A stretch of 61,410 bases of DNA from a virus. Below, piece after piece: positions 21,729 to 31,300 of the stretch. Each line of letters starts with the position of its first letter. Positions within the stretch are counted from its first letter, which is position 1. The stretch is taken from positions 1-61,410 of IMG/VR virus record IMGVR_UViG_3300021425_000037. One strand, 5' to 3'. The notes under the pieces were generated by a model. It ran no database searches and had not been told where the DNA came from. It worked only from the letters and a program-made list of their open reading frames with translations. The position numbers and the translations under genes are program-made.

Positions 21729-22432
21729 AAAAGCATTTTATATTTGACGTTGACGGAACACTTACCCCTAGTCGTAGAAAAATAGATGACGACTTTGCTG
21801 TGTTCTTTTCAGACTTTTGTACAAACAATCTTGTGTATCTTGTTACAGGTAGCGACAAAGAAAAAACAATAGAACAAATTGGTGAGGAAATATACAGTCT
21901 ATGTCAACGTGTATACAACTGTTCAGGCTGTGATGTTTGGGAAGGCGAGATTAACGTAAGATCAAAAAAATGGTCTTTACCAGATGAAGCAAGACAATGG
22001 TTGCGTAAAGAAATACAAGCATCAGAGTTCTGTTTACGTACAGGCAATCATATCGAAGAAAGAGCTGGTATGGTTAACTTTAGTATTGTAGGACGTAATG
22101 CTACACTAGGAGAGCGTAAACTGTATGTAGAGTTTGATACAGCCAACGACGAACGTAACCGCATTGCAAGAGATTTTAATCTACAGTTTCCTATTATGGA
22201 AGCAAAACCCGGAGGAGAAACAGGAATTGATATATCTCCAAAAGGTTGGGACAAGAGTCAAATACTTGTAGACTTTGATCCAAAAGATGAATTACATTTC
22301 TTTGGTGATAGAATGGACAAGGCAGGCAACGACTATCCTTTGAAAAGAGAAATCATTGACAAGGACTTAGGTATGTGTTATAATATTAAACATTACAGAG
22401 ACACTTGGAAGATATTAGATGAACTCACATAG
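21704..22432 (+). CDS. Eukaryotic-type phosphomannomutase-like HAD protein
   Basis: The product has 242 residues. FDVDGTLTPSR holds the HAD nucleophile Asp and acid/base Asp. NFSIVGRNAT, then GGETGIDISPKGWDKSQ and HFFGDRMDKAGNDYP, reproduce the order of eukaryotic PMM1/PMM2, which interconvert mannose 6-phosphate and mannose 1-phosphate. The ATG at 21704 overlaps the glycosyltransferase end by 25 bp. Bacteria normally use the unrelated ManB-type enzyme, so this gene is unusual. With the adjacent glycosyltransferase it suggests GDP-mannose-linked glycan building; that is inference. Confidence 0.75.
   Translation: MGGRKLEIKKHFIFDVDGTLTPSRRKIDDDFAVFFSDFCTNNLVYLVTGSDKEKTIEQIGEEIYSLCQRVYNCSGCDVWEGEINVRSKKWSLPDEARQWLRKEIQASEFCLRTGNHIEERAGMVNFSIVGRNATLGERKLYVEFDTANDERNRIARDFNLQFPIMEAKPGGETGIDISPKGWDKSQILVDFDPKDELHFFGDRMDKAGNDYPLKREIIDKDLGMCYNIKHYRDTWKILDELT
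22356..22384 (+). promoter_or_regulatory. Consensus sigma-70-type promoter with extended -10
   Basis: TTGACA (22356-22361), 17 bp, TATAAT (22379-22384) preceded by TGT. It lies inside the phosphomannomutase-like gene, 35 bp before uvsE. Confidence 0.8.
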
Positions 22433-23510
22433 TCGTATAGGTTTTGCATGCAAGTACATGTACCCAGACCAGACACAGAAAAAGAAATTACTTGAAGAAA
22501 TTCAACGACCGCTAAATACTCGTAGCACAACAGTACAGTGGCTTAATAGGCAGACACGTGATGTTGCTGAAGAACGCTTGTGGGACATCATGGTCCACAA
22601 CATTGCGTCTTACAAGAGGTTGATTGAATATGTGGGAAGTCTTCCACGTGAACTTAGAATGGTCCGATTGGGTAGCGATGTACTTCCTGTTTATACCCAG
22701 CATGAGTGGTCTTATTATTGGCGCAAGCCTGATGTGGTTTCGTACTGTGAAAAAGAATTTGCGAAAGTTGGCGAAACAGCAAGAGAACTTGATGTTCGAC
22801 TTTCCATGCACCCAGGCCAATTTACAGTCCTTGCTTCAGATAATGAAGAAATAGTAGAGAGGAGCATAGAAGAATTTGAATATCACACCGATGTCATACG
22901 CTGGATGGGATACGGCAAGACCTTCCAAGACTTCAAGTGCAATGTACACATCAGCGGCCGCAAAGGTCCAGCCGGTATTAAACATGTCGTCAACAACAGA
23001 CTTTCTCAAGAAGCGAGAAATACGATTACGATCGAAAATGACGAAAACAAATGGGGCATTGAACACTCACTTGAGCTCGTCGACACATGCGCTCTCGTAC
23101 TTGACATACACCACCACTGGTGCCGTGAAGGTGAATACATTAGACCCACCGACGCTAGATTTGCTCGTGTAATAGATTCGTGGCGTGGTGTACGTCCTGT
23201 GATACATTATTCATACAGCCGTGACGAACACTTGCCTGACGGCTTTGATCATTTCCTAAAGCCTAACATGGCAGAATTACTAGCAAATGGCTACAAGAAA
23301 GCAAAACTTAGAGCTCACAGCGATTACTATCCTAATCAGAGTTGTAACGATTGGGCATTGTCATTTTTGCCATATGCTGATATTATGTGTGAATCCAAGA
23401 TGAAGAACCTTGCTAGTATTGCCCTGCATAAATACAAAGAAGAAAAGGATCATTATGAGCTATTTAAACACAATGTACAGCAACAAGAGCCTGAGCTCGA
23501 AAGCACCTGA
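22419..23510 (+). CDS. uvsE: UV DNA damage endonuclease UvsE/UVDE
   Basis: The product has 363 residues. Family hallmarks along the TIM barrel are RIGFACKYM at the start, VRLGSDVLP, RLSMHPGQFTVL, ITIENDENKW, LDIHHHWC and a late KLRAHSDYYPN. These His, Glu and Asp residues hold the metal cluster. UVDE nicks 5' of UV photoproducts and starts excision repair, useful for a phage of sunlit water. The ATG overlaps the previous stop by 14 bp, and a promoter lies just upstream. Confidence 0.92.
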   Translation: MNSHSRIGFACKYMYPDQTQKKKLLEEIQRPLNTRSTTVQWLNRQTRDVAEERLWDIMVHNIASYKRLIEYVGSLPRELRMVRLGSDVLPVYTQHEWSYYWRKPDVVSYCEKEFAKVGETARELDVRLSMHPGQFTVLASDNEEIVERSIEEFEYHTDVIRWMGYGKTFQDFKCNVHISGRKGPAGIKHVVNNRLSQEARNTITIENDENKWGIEHSLELVDTCALVLDIHHHWCREGEYIRPTDARFARVIDSWRGVRPVIHYSYSRDEHLPDGFDHFLKPNMAELLANGYKKAKLRAHSDYYPNQSCNDWALSFLPYADIMCESKMKNLASIALHKYKEEKDHYELFKHNVQQQEPELEST

Positions 23511-23748
23511 AAAAGAATCAACAAAAAATCCTAACCGCGTAGCGGGTGGACTTAAAGGTCAAGGTGTTGATCATTTCGTGATGATGTCAGAAGATGGTTC
23601 AGAACAACAAGTTCCTACCCAGCGTTATGTAAATAGCCTGGAAGAGCAGATAAGAAAACAGCGGGCGGCTATAAACGTTTTAGAACGCAAGCTCGCTCGC
23701 TGTGAGTCTAGTATCGATCGATTAAATTCTTTAAACTCTACTTCTTAG
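23455..23748 (+). CDS. Small protein with C-terminal coiled coil
   Basis: The product has 97 residues from ATG 23455 with AAGGA upstream; it overlaps uvsE by 56 bp. The centre (RVAGGLKGQGVDHFVMMSEDG) is followed by a coil (NSLEEQIRKQRAAINVLERKL). It resembles short T4-like phage proteins of unknown role. It converges on a minus-strand gene, overlapping 11 bp. Confidence 0.6.
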   Translation: MSYLNTMYSNKSLSSKAPEKESTKNPNRVAGGLKGQGVDHFVMMSEDGSEQQVPTQRYVNSLEEQIRKQRAAINVLERKLARCESSIDRLNSLNSTS

Positions 23749-24007
23749 ATAGTTTAAATACTTCATCAACTAAGTCAGCTTTTTTCTTTCTTCTATCAAT
23801 ATCAACTTTAAATTCCTTTTTAGCAAATGCTTCAAGTCCTTCTTTAGTTAATTTTGCTAGGTCTGCTTTCTTAACAGTCGCTTTCTTAGCTGCAGGTTTA
23901 GCTGCTGGCTTAGGGGCTTCTGCTTTTTTTGCAGGAGCAGGTGCAGGAGCGGGTTTAGGTGCTTCTACTTCTGCTGATGAAAAAAGGTTACGTAACCAAT
24001 TAAACAT
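23738..24007 (-). CDS. Ala/Pro/Lys-rich linker protein with SAP/HeH-like C-terminus
   Basis: The product has 89 residues. MFNWLRNLFSS is an amphipathic head. Residues 15-48 are an Ala-Pro-Lys linker (KPAPAPAPAKKAEAPKPA). The last 40 (LTKEGLEAFAKKEFKVDID, KKADLVDEVFKL) look like a helix-extension-helix (HeH/SAP/Rho-N-like) unit that often binds nucleic acid or folds as a small end domain. It is one of only three minus-strand genes. GGAGAA precedes the start, with a TGTAAATA late-like box behind it. Confidence 0.6.
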   Translation of the reverse strand: MFNWLRNLFSSAEVEAPKPAPAPAPAKKAEAPKPAAKPAAKKATVKKADLAKLTKEGLEAFAKKEFKVDIDRRKKKADLVDEVFKLSKK

Positions 24008-24039
24008 ATTAATTCTCCATTTTAATAAATTAACAAGAG

Positions 24040-24053
24040 TATTTACATAAATA
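24040..24053. promoter_or_regulatory. Divergent late-promoter-like boxes
   Basis: CATAAATA reads rightward (24046-24053) toward the gene at 24074, and TGTAAATA reads leftward (24040-24047) toward the minus-strand gene at 24007. The two boxes overlap in one near-palindrome. Both deviate at the first bases from GATAAATA. Confidence 0.45.
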
Positions 24054-24073
24054 TTATAACAAGGAGACTAATT

Positions 24074-24229
24074 ATGGTAGAAAAATTAAAGTTAGAAAAG
24101 ATTGACGGACTAAGAATTGACAAAAAAGCATTCCAACCTATCAGTCTTAAAAAGGACACAAAATTACCAGAAAGTAAAAAGTCTATGAAAACAGAACAGA
24201 ATACTAGACCAGGGGGGTATAAATTCTAA
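24074..24229 (+). CDS. Small basic protein of unknown function
   Basis: The product has 51 residues (MVEKLKLEKIDGLRIDKK, ending RPGGYKF). AAGGAG precedes the ATG. Lys-rich and hydrophilic; not recognised. The stop overlaps the next ATG. Confidence 0.55.
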   Translation: MVEKLKLEKIDGLRIDKKAFQPISLKKDTKLPESKKSMKTEQNTRPGGYKF

Positions 24230-24393
24230 TGAAAAACTGGATTATCAAAAGATTAGGCGAAAGAACAACACTTGACGGTGCTGTACTTGTTGCCGCAGGC
24301 GTAGCATTTTTAATTTTTAAGCCAATCGCAAGTTTAGTAGCATACGGTGCTATTGCATATGGCGCTTGGACTATTTGGAAAAAAGAAGATTAA
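24229..24393 (+). CDS. 54-residue membrane protein
   Basis: A TAATG junction couples it to the previous gene. A basic head (MKNWIIKRLGERTT) precedes two hydrophobic stretches (VLVAAGVAFLIFKPIASLV and YGAIAYGAWTIW). Function unknown. Confidence 0.5.
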   Translation: MKNWIIKRLGERTTLDGAVLVAAGVAFLIFKPIASLVAYGAIAYGAWTIWKKED

Positions 24394-24396
24394 TAA

Positions 24397-24648
24397 ATGT
24401 CTAGAGAATATACATTAACTGTTGAAACATCTGAAAACACAAGAGAAGTATCTGAAGGTGTTACTAAAGAACTGTACAATGCTACTATTACTAAAGTAGA
24501 AACAGGACAAACTATATCAATAGTTGATGTCGTAAGCACCTATGATAGAGATGATTGGTGTAAAACTGTATTTGAACATGCAAAAGAAGGATTAGATCAT
24601 GAAGACGGTCCTAGTTGTTGCTATGTTAATGCAAGTTACGTAGACTAA
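24397..24648 (+). CDS. Small protein of unknown function
   Basis: The product has 83 residues; a beta-rich acidic N-terminus (YTLTVETSENTREV) is followed by a helix and a Cys pair (GPSCCYVNAS). Not recognised. It overlaps the convergent minus-strand gene by four bases. Confidence 0.55.
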   Translation: MSREYTLTVETSENTREVSEGVTKELYNATITKVETGQTISIVDVVSTYDRDDWCKTVFEHAKEGLDHEDGPSCCYVNASYVD

Positions 24649-24932
24649 AGTTTACCAATAGGGAGATCAGAACTAGCACTCATATTCCAAATTTGTTTGC
24701 GTTCTACTCCCTTTTTTTGTGCAAAAACCTTTGCATCACAATTACTACACACATGAAAATAGTTATTATTTAGACGTTTAGGGTCCATGTTTCCACGCGG
24801 CCTTTCAAACTCAACATCACAGTTATCACATCTCAGCAATACAAACGTCTTATTGCGTGTGTAGGGGTGTGTATGACCTAATTTAGACTGTCTTTCATGC
24901 CTGGTTTGCACAATAAATTCTTTTATAAACAT
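24645..24932 (-). CDS. Zinc-ribbon-like small protein
   Basis: The product has 95 residues. CDNCDVEFERPRG and, after about 18 residues, CSNCDAKVF form two CxxC knuckles of a zinc ribbon or treble clef; the sequence resembles the zinc-finger half of phage HNH-type proteins, but no HNH residues are evident. It is on the minus strand, opposite its neighbours. Confidence 0.6.
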   Translation of the reverse strand: MFIKEFIVQTRHERQSKLGHTHPYTRNKTFVLLRCDNCDVEFERPRGNMDPKRLNNNYFHVCSNCDAKVFAQKKGVERKQIWNMSASSDLPIGKL

Positions 24933-24969
24933 ACATATACTTAGTTACATTCGGATTATAAAACTATTC

Positions 24970-24977
24970 GATAAATA
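24970..24977 (+). promoter_or_regulatory. T4-type late promoter GATAAATA
   Basis: GATAAATA ends 18 bp before the ATG at 24996, with CAGGAG as the ribosome site. It would drive the IscA-like gene and the giant fibre gene downstream. Confidence 0.65.
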
Positions 24978-24995
24978 TATTAAACAGGAGTATTG

Positions 24996-25370
24996 ATGTT
25001 CGTATTGACCTTAACGGAATCTGCTAAAAGCAAGGTAAATGAATTATGTAATGCACAGCCAGACATGTTTGCTGTACATTTAGGCTTGAAAGGAGGCGGC
25101 TGCGCAGGGTTCGAATACGAATGGGATATGATCAAAGCGGATAAAGTTGGAACTCACGACGAAATAATTAACACAGGCGAAGGAAATTTAGTAGTAAATG
25201 CAGAAAGCCTTATGTATTTGTTCGGTAGTGAGGTAGATTATTCGAGAGACGTATTTCAAACACAGTTTGTTATTAATAATCCTAATGCTCAAAGTGCATG
25301 CGGATGCGGAGTAAGTGTTAATTTTAATAACAACGTAGAAGAAAATATACAAATTTTGGAGCTAAAATAA
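24996..25370 (+). CDS. A-type Fe-S carrier (IscA/SufA/HesB family)
   Basis: The product has 124 residues. GGGCAGFEY (Cys36) and SACGCGVS (Cys102, Cys104) are the three cluster-binding Cys of the HesB/IscA/ErpA family, with normal spacing for the C-terminal CGCG pair. Such proteins carry Fe-S clusters or iron to apo-proteins. The ATG at 24996 has CAGGAG five bases upstream. Its place behind a late-type promoter, one base before a giant virion gene, suggests late expression. IscA-like genes are known in oceanic T4-like phages. Confidence 0.88.
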   Translation: MFVLTLTESAKSKVNELCNAQPDMFAVHLGLKGGGCAGFEYEWDMIKADKVGTHDEIINTGEGNLVVNAESLMYLFGSEVDYSRDVFQTQFVINNPNAQSACGCGVSVNFNNNVEENIQILELK

Positions 25371-25371
25371 A

Positions 25372-28300
25372 ATGGCAAGACAAGAAGTAGATATCGGTAT
25401 TGAAGGTAATGACGGAACCGGTGATAGTATTAGAGAGTCGTTTCGTAAGGTAAACGAAAACTTTCAAGAGATATATGCAGTAGTTGGTAAAGGCGGACAG
25501 ATTACCTTTACATTACTTGCTGATACACCCGACGATTTAACACCGTTTAAAGGCGATGGCGTAGATGCTTATCTGCCAATAGTATCACAAGATGGTACAG
25601 AGATTGAAATTAGAAAACTAGGCTCCGATAGTGATGAAAATCCTGCTAACATTGATACAATTAGCGTAAGTGTTTCTGAAACTGGTAAACTTATTCTTAA
25701 ACTAAATGCTATTACGGTACAGTCTGATCCTAAACCAACACTAGGCGGACCATTGAATGCAGCTGGTGTTGCTATTGCTAACATAGGCACAACAGAAACT
25801 GACGTTACAAACTTTAATAACATATATGGTACAAGTTTATCACAAGATGATCTAGCAATTGACAAAAAGTTTGCTGATAAGAGTTATATACGTAGACAAG
25901 ATCCAGGTGAAACAATTAACGTACCTGCAGAACTTACAGATGCACTTTCTTATACAAAAGCAATTGACGCTATTCAATCTTTACAAATTAATAATATAGG
26001 ATACACTGGTATTGCACTAATTCCTACACACGGGTTAACACGTGGTTCAGATGGTTCGGCGTATATATTCAACACAGCAGGAACAGGATTAAACTGGAGT
26101 AGGAAAGATCCTGCAACGGGCAATACAATTAGTAGCACAGACGTTGATACTAATGGCTTTTTAATTTACTCACCAATACAAAATGGTGATACAGTTTATA
26201 TTGGTGTACTAGATGCAAACAACTTAGGATTCTTTGCAACAAAAGAAGACGCTCAATTAGAAGATTTAGATGAAAGAAACAATAGACGTTATACCTTATC
26301 AACAACTGATAGTGCGGCTTTAAGCATTACTGATGCAGGGTATGATACAGATTTAGAAGGATTCTTCCTAAGTCATCAAGTAGTACCACGTGATGCTGTT
26401 ACTCGCAGACAAGGTGATACAATGGAAGGTCCATTAACACTATTTGATCATCCAGGTGATCTTGCTGGTGCTGGTACTCCAAACGGACTTGCTGATTTAC
26501 AAGCTGTAACAAAATTATATGTTGACAGTCAGTCAACAGAATCTAGTGCAAATATTTTTGTAAGCACAGTTGGTAGCGATGACCAAAGTGTTGCACCTCC
26601 AGGTAAGGAAGGTAGTTCACTAGCATATGCATACAGAACAATTGGCGCGGCTGCACGTAAGGCAGAACAGATACAAATTGCATCACCATTTGAACCTGGT
26701 CCGTATATGCAGGATATTTTCACTTCACGTGTTGTGGCTGAAGGCGAACCACCAACTGTTGAATTATCACAAGTTACTCAAACAGGCTTTGCTGTAGGTT
26801 CTGGATTAGACAGCAGAGGCAACACTAAAACACTTGTTGAAGCAAACTTAAATTATATTATTGCTGAAGTAATTGCATGGAAAGATGCACAAATTGCAAG
26901 CAATGCAAGTACAAATGTAGGCACAACAACTGTAAACTGGACCAACAGAGTTGTTGGAGATAGAGCATTAGAATTAGATTTGCGTAAAGGTATAACAGCG
27001 GCACTGTTAGATCACATTGCTGGTACACTTGCACAAAGCCTTAGTGTAAGAGTTGGTGTTGAATTTTACAACGACGAATATACTAGATCACAACAAGGTT
27101 TATTAAAAGACGTTTACGCTCACTTATTAGAAAGAGCAAGAACAGTTACAGCAAGTGTTATTACAAACACTCCATTTGCTTCACTACAAACAATTTATAC
27201 ACAAGAAACAATTACATATGGTAGTGATCAACCAGACAGTGATGACGCAGGTAGTGTTACATCAAATATAGCTGTTCAAAGAGATATTGTTACTGACGGT
27301 GTATTCTCAGCACCAGTACCAAGAACAGGTAATAGATACGAATTGTTCTTTAGCAACTCAGTTAACGGTATTACACAAGGTAAAGTAGACCAAGGTGATC
27401 CGCAAAATAGAGACTTACGAGTAGGTAAAGTTATTAGAGGTAAAACAAGTGGTGCTATTGGTAAAATTATTAGATACTTCCCAGGTAATGATAATGTAAA
27501 CAATCCTGGTTCTTTAGATGACCTAGCTGAAGTAGAACTATTATCGGCACAAGAGTTTACTACAGGTGAACAACTTGAAATGGGCAACATTGTCAACAAT
27601 AGACAAATTACAATTAGAATTGAAACTGGTCAATATTTTGAAGACTATCCTATTAAAGTTCCTGCTAACGTATCATTAGTTGGTGACGAATTTAGACGAG
27701 TAATTATTAGACCAAAAGCAGAAGTGTCACAATCACCGTGGGCAACAACTTATTTCTATAGAGACAAACAATTTGACGGCTTGACAGGTGGTAACGACAG
27801 TGTTACTGGTGTAGGCGATCCTAACCTACCAACAGACGGTGAAGCATATATTAATCCGCTAACAGGTGAAACAGATGGTTACTTTGGTAGACACTATCTT
27901 TACAATCCAAATAAAAACAAAAACGTAGACAACGGCGGCGCACTGGCAATTACCAATGTAGGTCAGTATAATGATGCGGCTGTATTGATTGAGAAAAATA
28001 AAGAATTTATTATTGCTGAAAATATTGCATACTTAGACTATGCAAAAGCACAAAGTAATGCAGGTGATACAAACTTCTCAGGCTATGCCGGTGTTGTATG
28101 GAATAACTCAGCAAGAGATAGATATAGAAGAACAGTTGGCAGTTTAATTGATGCAGTTGCAAATGACTTACGTTTAGGCGGAAGTACCAACACATTACAT
28201 ATACAAGGTAGTATATTCTTTGATGGTGAAAACTTTACTAACGAAGCAACACCAAGATACCAAAGCATTATTGCAGCAGGCGATGTAATACAAAATGTAA

Positions 28301-31300
28301 TTATCAACTCTGCATATAATAACTCATTGTATGCAGCATACAAAGGTTCAGATCATCCAACACAGTATATCAACACTAATCTAACAGGTGGCGCGGCTGT
28401 AGCAGGAAACGGTAACCTCGTATATGACTTGTTTGAATTAATTAAATGGGGTAACGACAGTACACCAAACGAAGATTGGAACCCTGCAAAACGTTCAACC
28501 ACACTTGATGCGTTCTTAATGAACGATGCAACAATCCTACGTAACATGACGGTACAAGGTCATGGTGGCTTTATGTGTGTACTAGATCCAACAGGACAAA
28601 TCCTTACTAAATCACCGTACATACAAACAGGTTCAAGTTTTTCACAATCACTTAACCGACAAGCGTTTAGAGGTGGTATGCTAGTTGACGCTTTCTGTGC
28701 TAACACTCCTGTAAGAGTAACAGCGGTAGAAGGCAACGGATACGAACTTTTAGTTACAGCAGACCCAGGAAGTGGTTTAGCAATTAGGAAACCACAAACA
28801 CCTGCACCTTTCTATATTAACGGTATTAGATATCAGGTAAATGATGTTGTTGATTACAACGATGGTGGTTTACTTGCACCAACAGCAAGACTTATCCTTG
28901 ACTCAACATCAGGGCCACCAAGCGAAGTAGATCCAGACGTAAATATAGGTTGGGATCTAGTTGAACTTCCAATACCGGGTGGCGGCTTTGACATTACACT
29001 ACAAACAGCAGGTAACAGATCACAACTTGGTAACGACTTTACACAGGTTAACGACTTAGGATATGGCCTTGTTACTATCAACGGTGGTTTAAGTGAAATG
29101 GTTAGTATGTTTACATACTACTGTCATACAGCCTACTATGCAGGTAACGGTGGACAGATTAGATCACTAAACGGCTCAAACGCAAACGGTGTATACGGTC
29201 TTGTTGCACAAGGTTCAGATCCAAACGAAGTACCAGATGACGTTGTCCTTAAAGATGACATGATGCAGAGTGCTAAAACATTCTCTGCAATTACAGTACT
29301 TGAATTAGATCAAAACATAACTGTAGCCGCAGGAGATACTATTGCTAACGCTGCATCTACACCAAGTGCTAGTGGTGCATCAGTGTTTGCATCTGTAGGT
29401 AAGAAACTTTACCTAGACGGCACAAGTGGCAGTTTCTCTGTAGGTGCTAGTGTATTTGTTAACAACGTAGATAGTGGTGCAGATATAACAGAAGTTGACA
29501 CAACAGGCTACACTAACCTTGAAACACAATTAAGTGTACACGTATACGACTTAGAACATATTCCAAGTAACAAAGGCGAGCTTGATTACTATCACGATGA
29601 CGGTGTAACTCCGTCCAACAGAATTGCACGTTACGAAGTTGCAAATATTCAAAAGATGAATGGTATTTTAGTTGACGGTTATACTATTGACAATACAGAA
29701 TACTCATTTACTCCGGTTGCAAGATCAACTAATGTAAACGGTATTATTGGTAACGATGAATCAGAACCAGTAAGTGAAACAACTGAAGCAGTTATTGTTG
29801 TAAGTAAAGCAAATAAAAATGGCGGTATATACGGCATAAGCATATTTGGTACTGAGAGAGGAGACCACTATAAAGTAGGTGATACATTTAGTATTCCTGG
29901 TACACAACTAGGTGGTACAAGTCCTGCAAACGATGCAACTGTTACAATAACAGAAATTAACAGAAGTGCAGCAAATATAGACAACGGTATACAAACTGGT
30001 AGTATTAGAAGAATGACTATCAGTGGTAGTATCAACAGCATTGCAGGATATACGCCTGAAAGAGATGGACAGGTTTACAAATTAAACTTTAGTACATCAA
30101 ACGATCAATTCGACAATGACGGCTTGCTTGCAGATATTCCAATCAATAAACCAATTGATATTAGAAATAACCAAACACATTTGTTTAGAGATATTGAAAG
30201 TGTAGGAAGTTTAACTATTCGTCCTAGTACAGCGGTTGTCTTTGACGATGACCCAGTTGACACATATAGATCAATTAGTTTTGGAGTTAACGACAGTGCA
30301 GGCGCATTATTACAAGATGACGAATCACTAACAGGATTTGATACTACATTTGACTATATTGGATTATTAGTTGATCCAACATATATTAGCACAACAGGTG
30401 CAACTCTAAGTGTTCCTTCAAGTTCAGCAACACTAGGTAATACGCAAGGTGATACAACTATTGCTATTAACAAACTTACTGAAACAAAAGACATTTGGAG
30501 ACTGAATAACAACTTTGATACAGATGCACAGTTCCAAACTATTCCAAGTGATGATACAGGTAGAGATTTCAGTATAACTTATGAATTACCTAAAGTAATA
30601 TCATGGAGAGGTAAGAAACATATTGTATACAACTACAGAGAAGTTAAAATTGACAGTGGTGTTCATAATGTACAAACCACATTTAGTGAAGATCACACAT
30701 ATGCTGTTGTTGACCTAAAAGAAGTAAGTGAAGTAAAACTTACTCTAAACGAAAATGCAAGTTGGGAAAGAGATGTATTTTACAATCTAGCACAAAGACA
30801 AGTTCTTGTTAGACAGGTTGGTAATACTAGTGCAAACGGTAAAGTTAAAGTAAAACAAGTAAACGAACGTGTGCTTGATTTATATGACTGGTCAGGTGTT
30901 GCATTTAACACAACAGGTGCTCTTGAAATAAGTATTGACGCTGGCGCAACTTATACAACAATGACTGATCTTGCTACTGGCTTGGTAAACATTGTTCCTA
31001 CACTCGTAGAAGTAAAAGAAACAAACGTAACAGCAGTTGCAACAGGTTTATCACAACCAGTTACACAAGGATTTAATGCTCCAATTATTATTAGAGCAGG
31101 GTTACAAGATGGTGCTCCTGCTAAGATTACTATTCAAATTAGTACATGTAGAGCAACAGGACACGACTTCTTAGACATTGGTACAGGGTCATTTAACCAA
31201 ACAAACTATCCAAACGTTATTTTAGGTTTCCCTGCAAGAGAAGCTGATCAAGCAAACGAAATACAAGAACGTCAAAAAGGTAGAGTGTTCTTTGTAAGTA

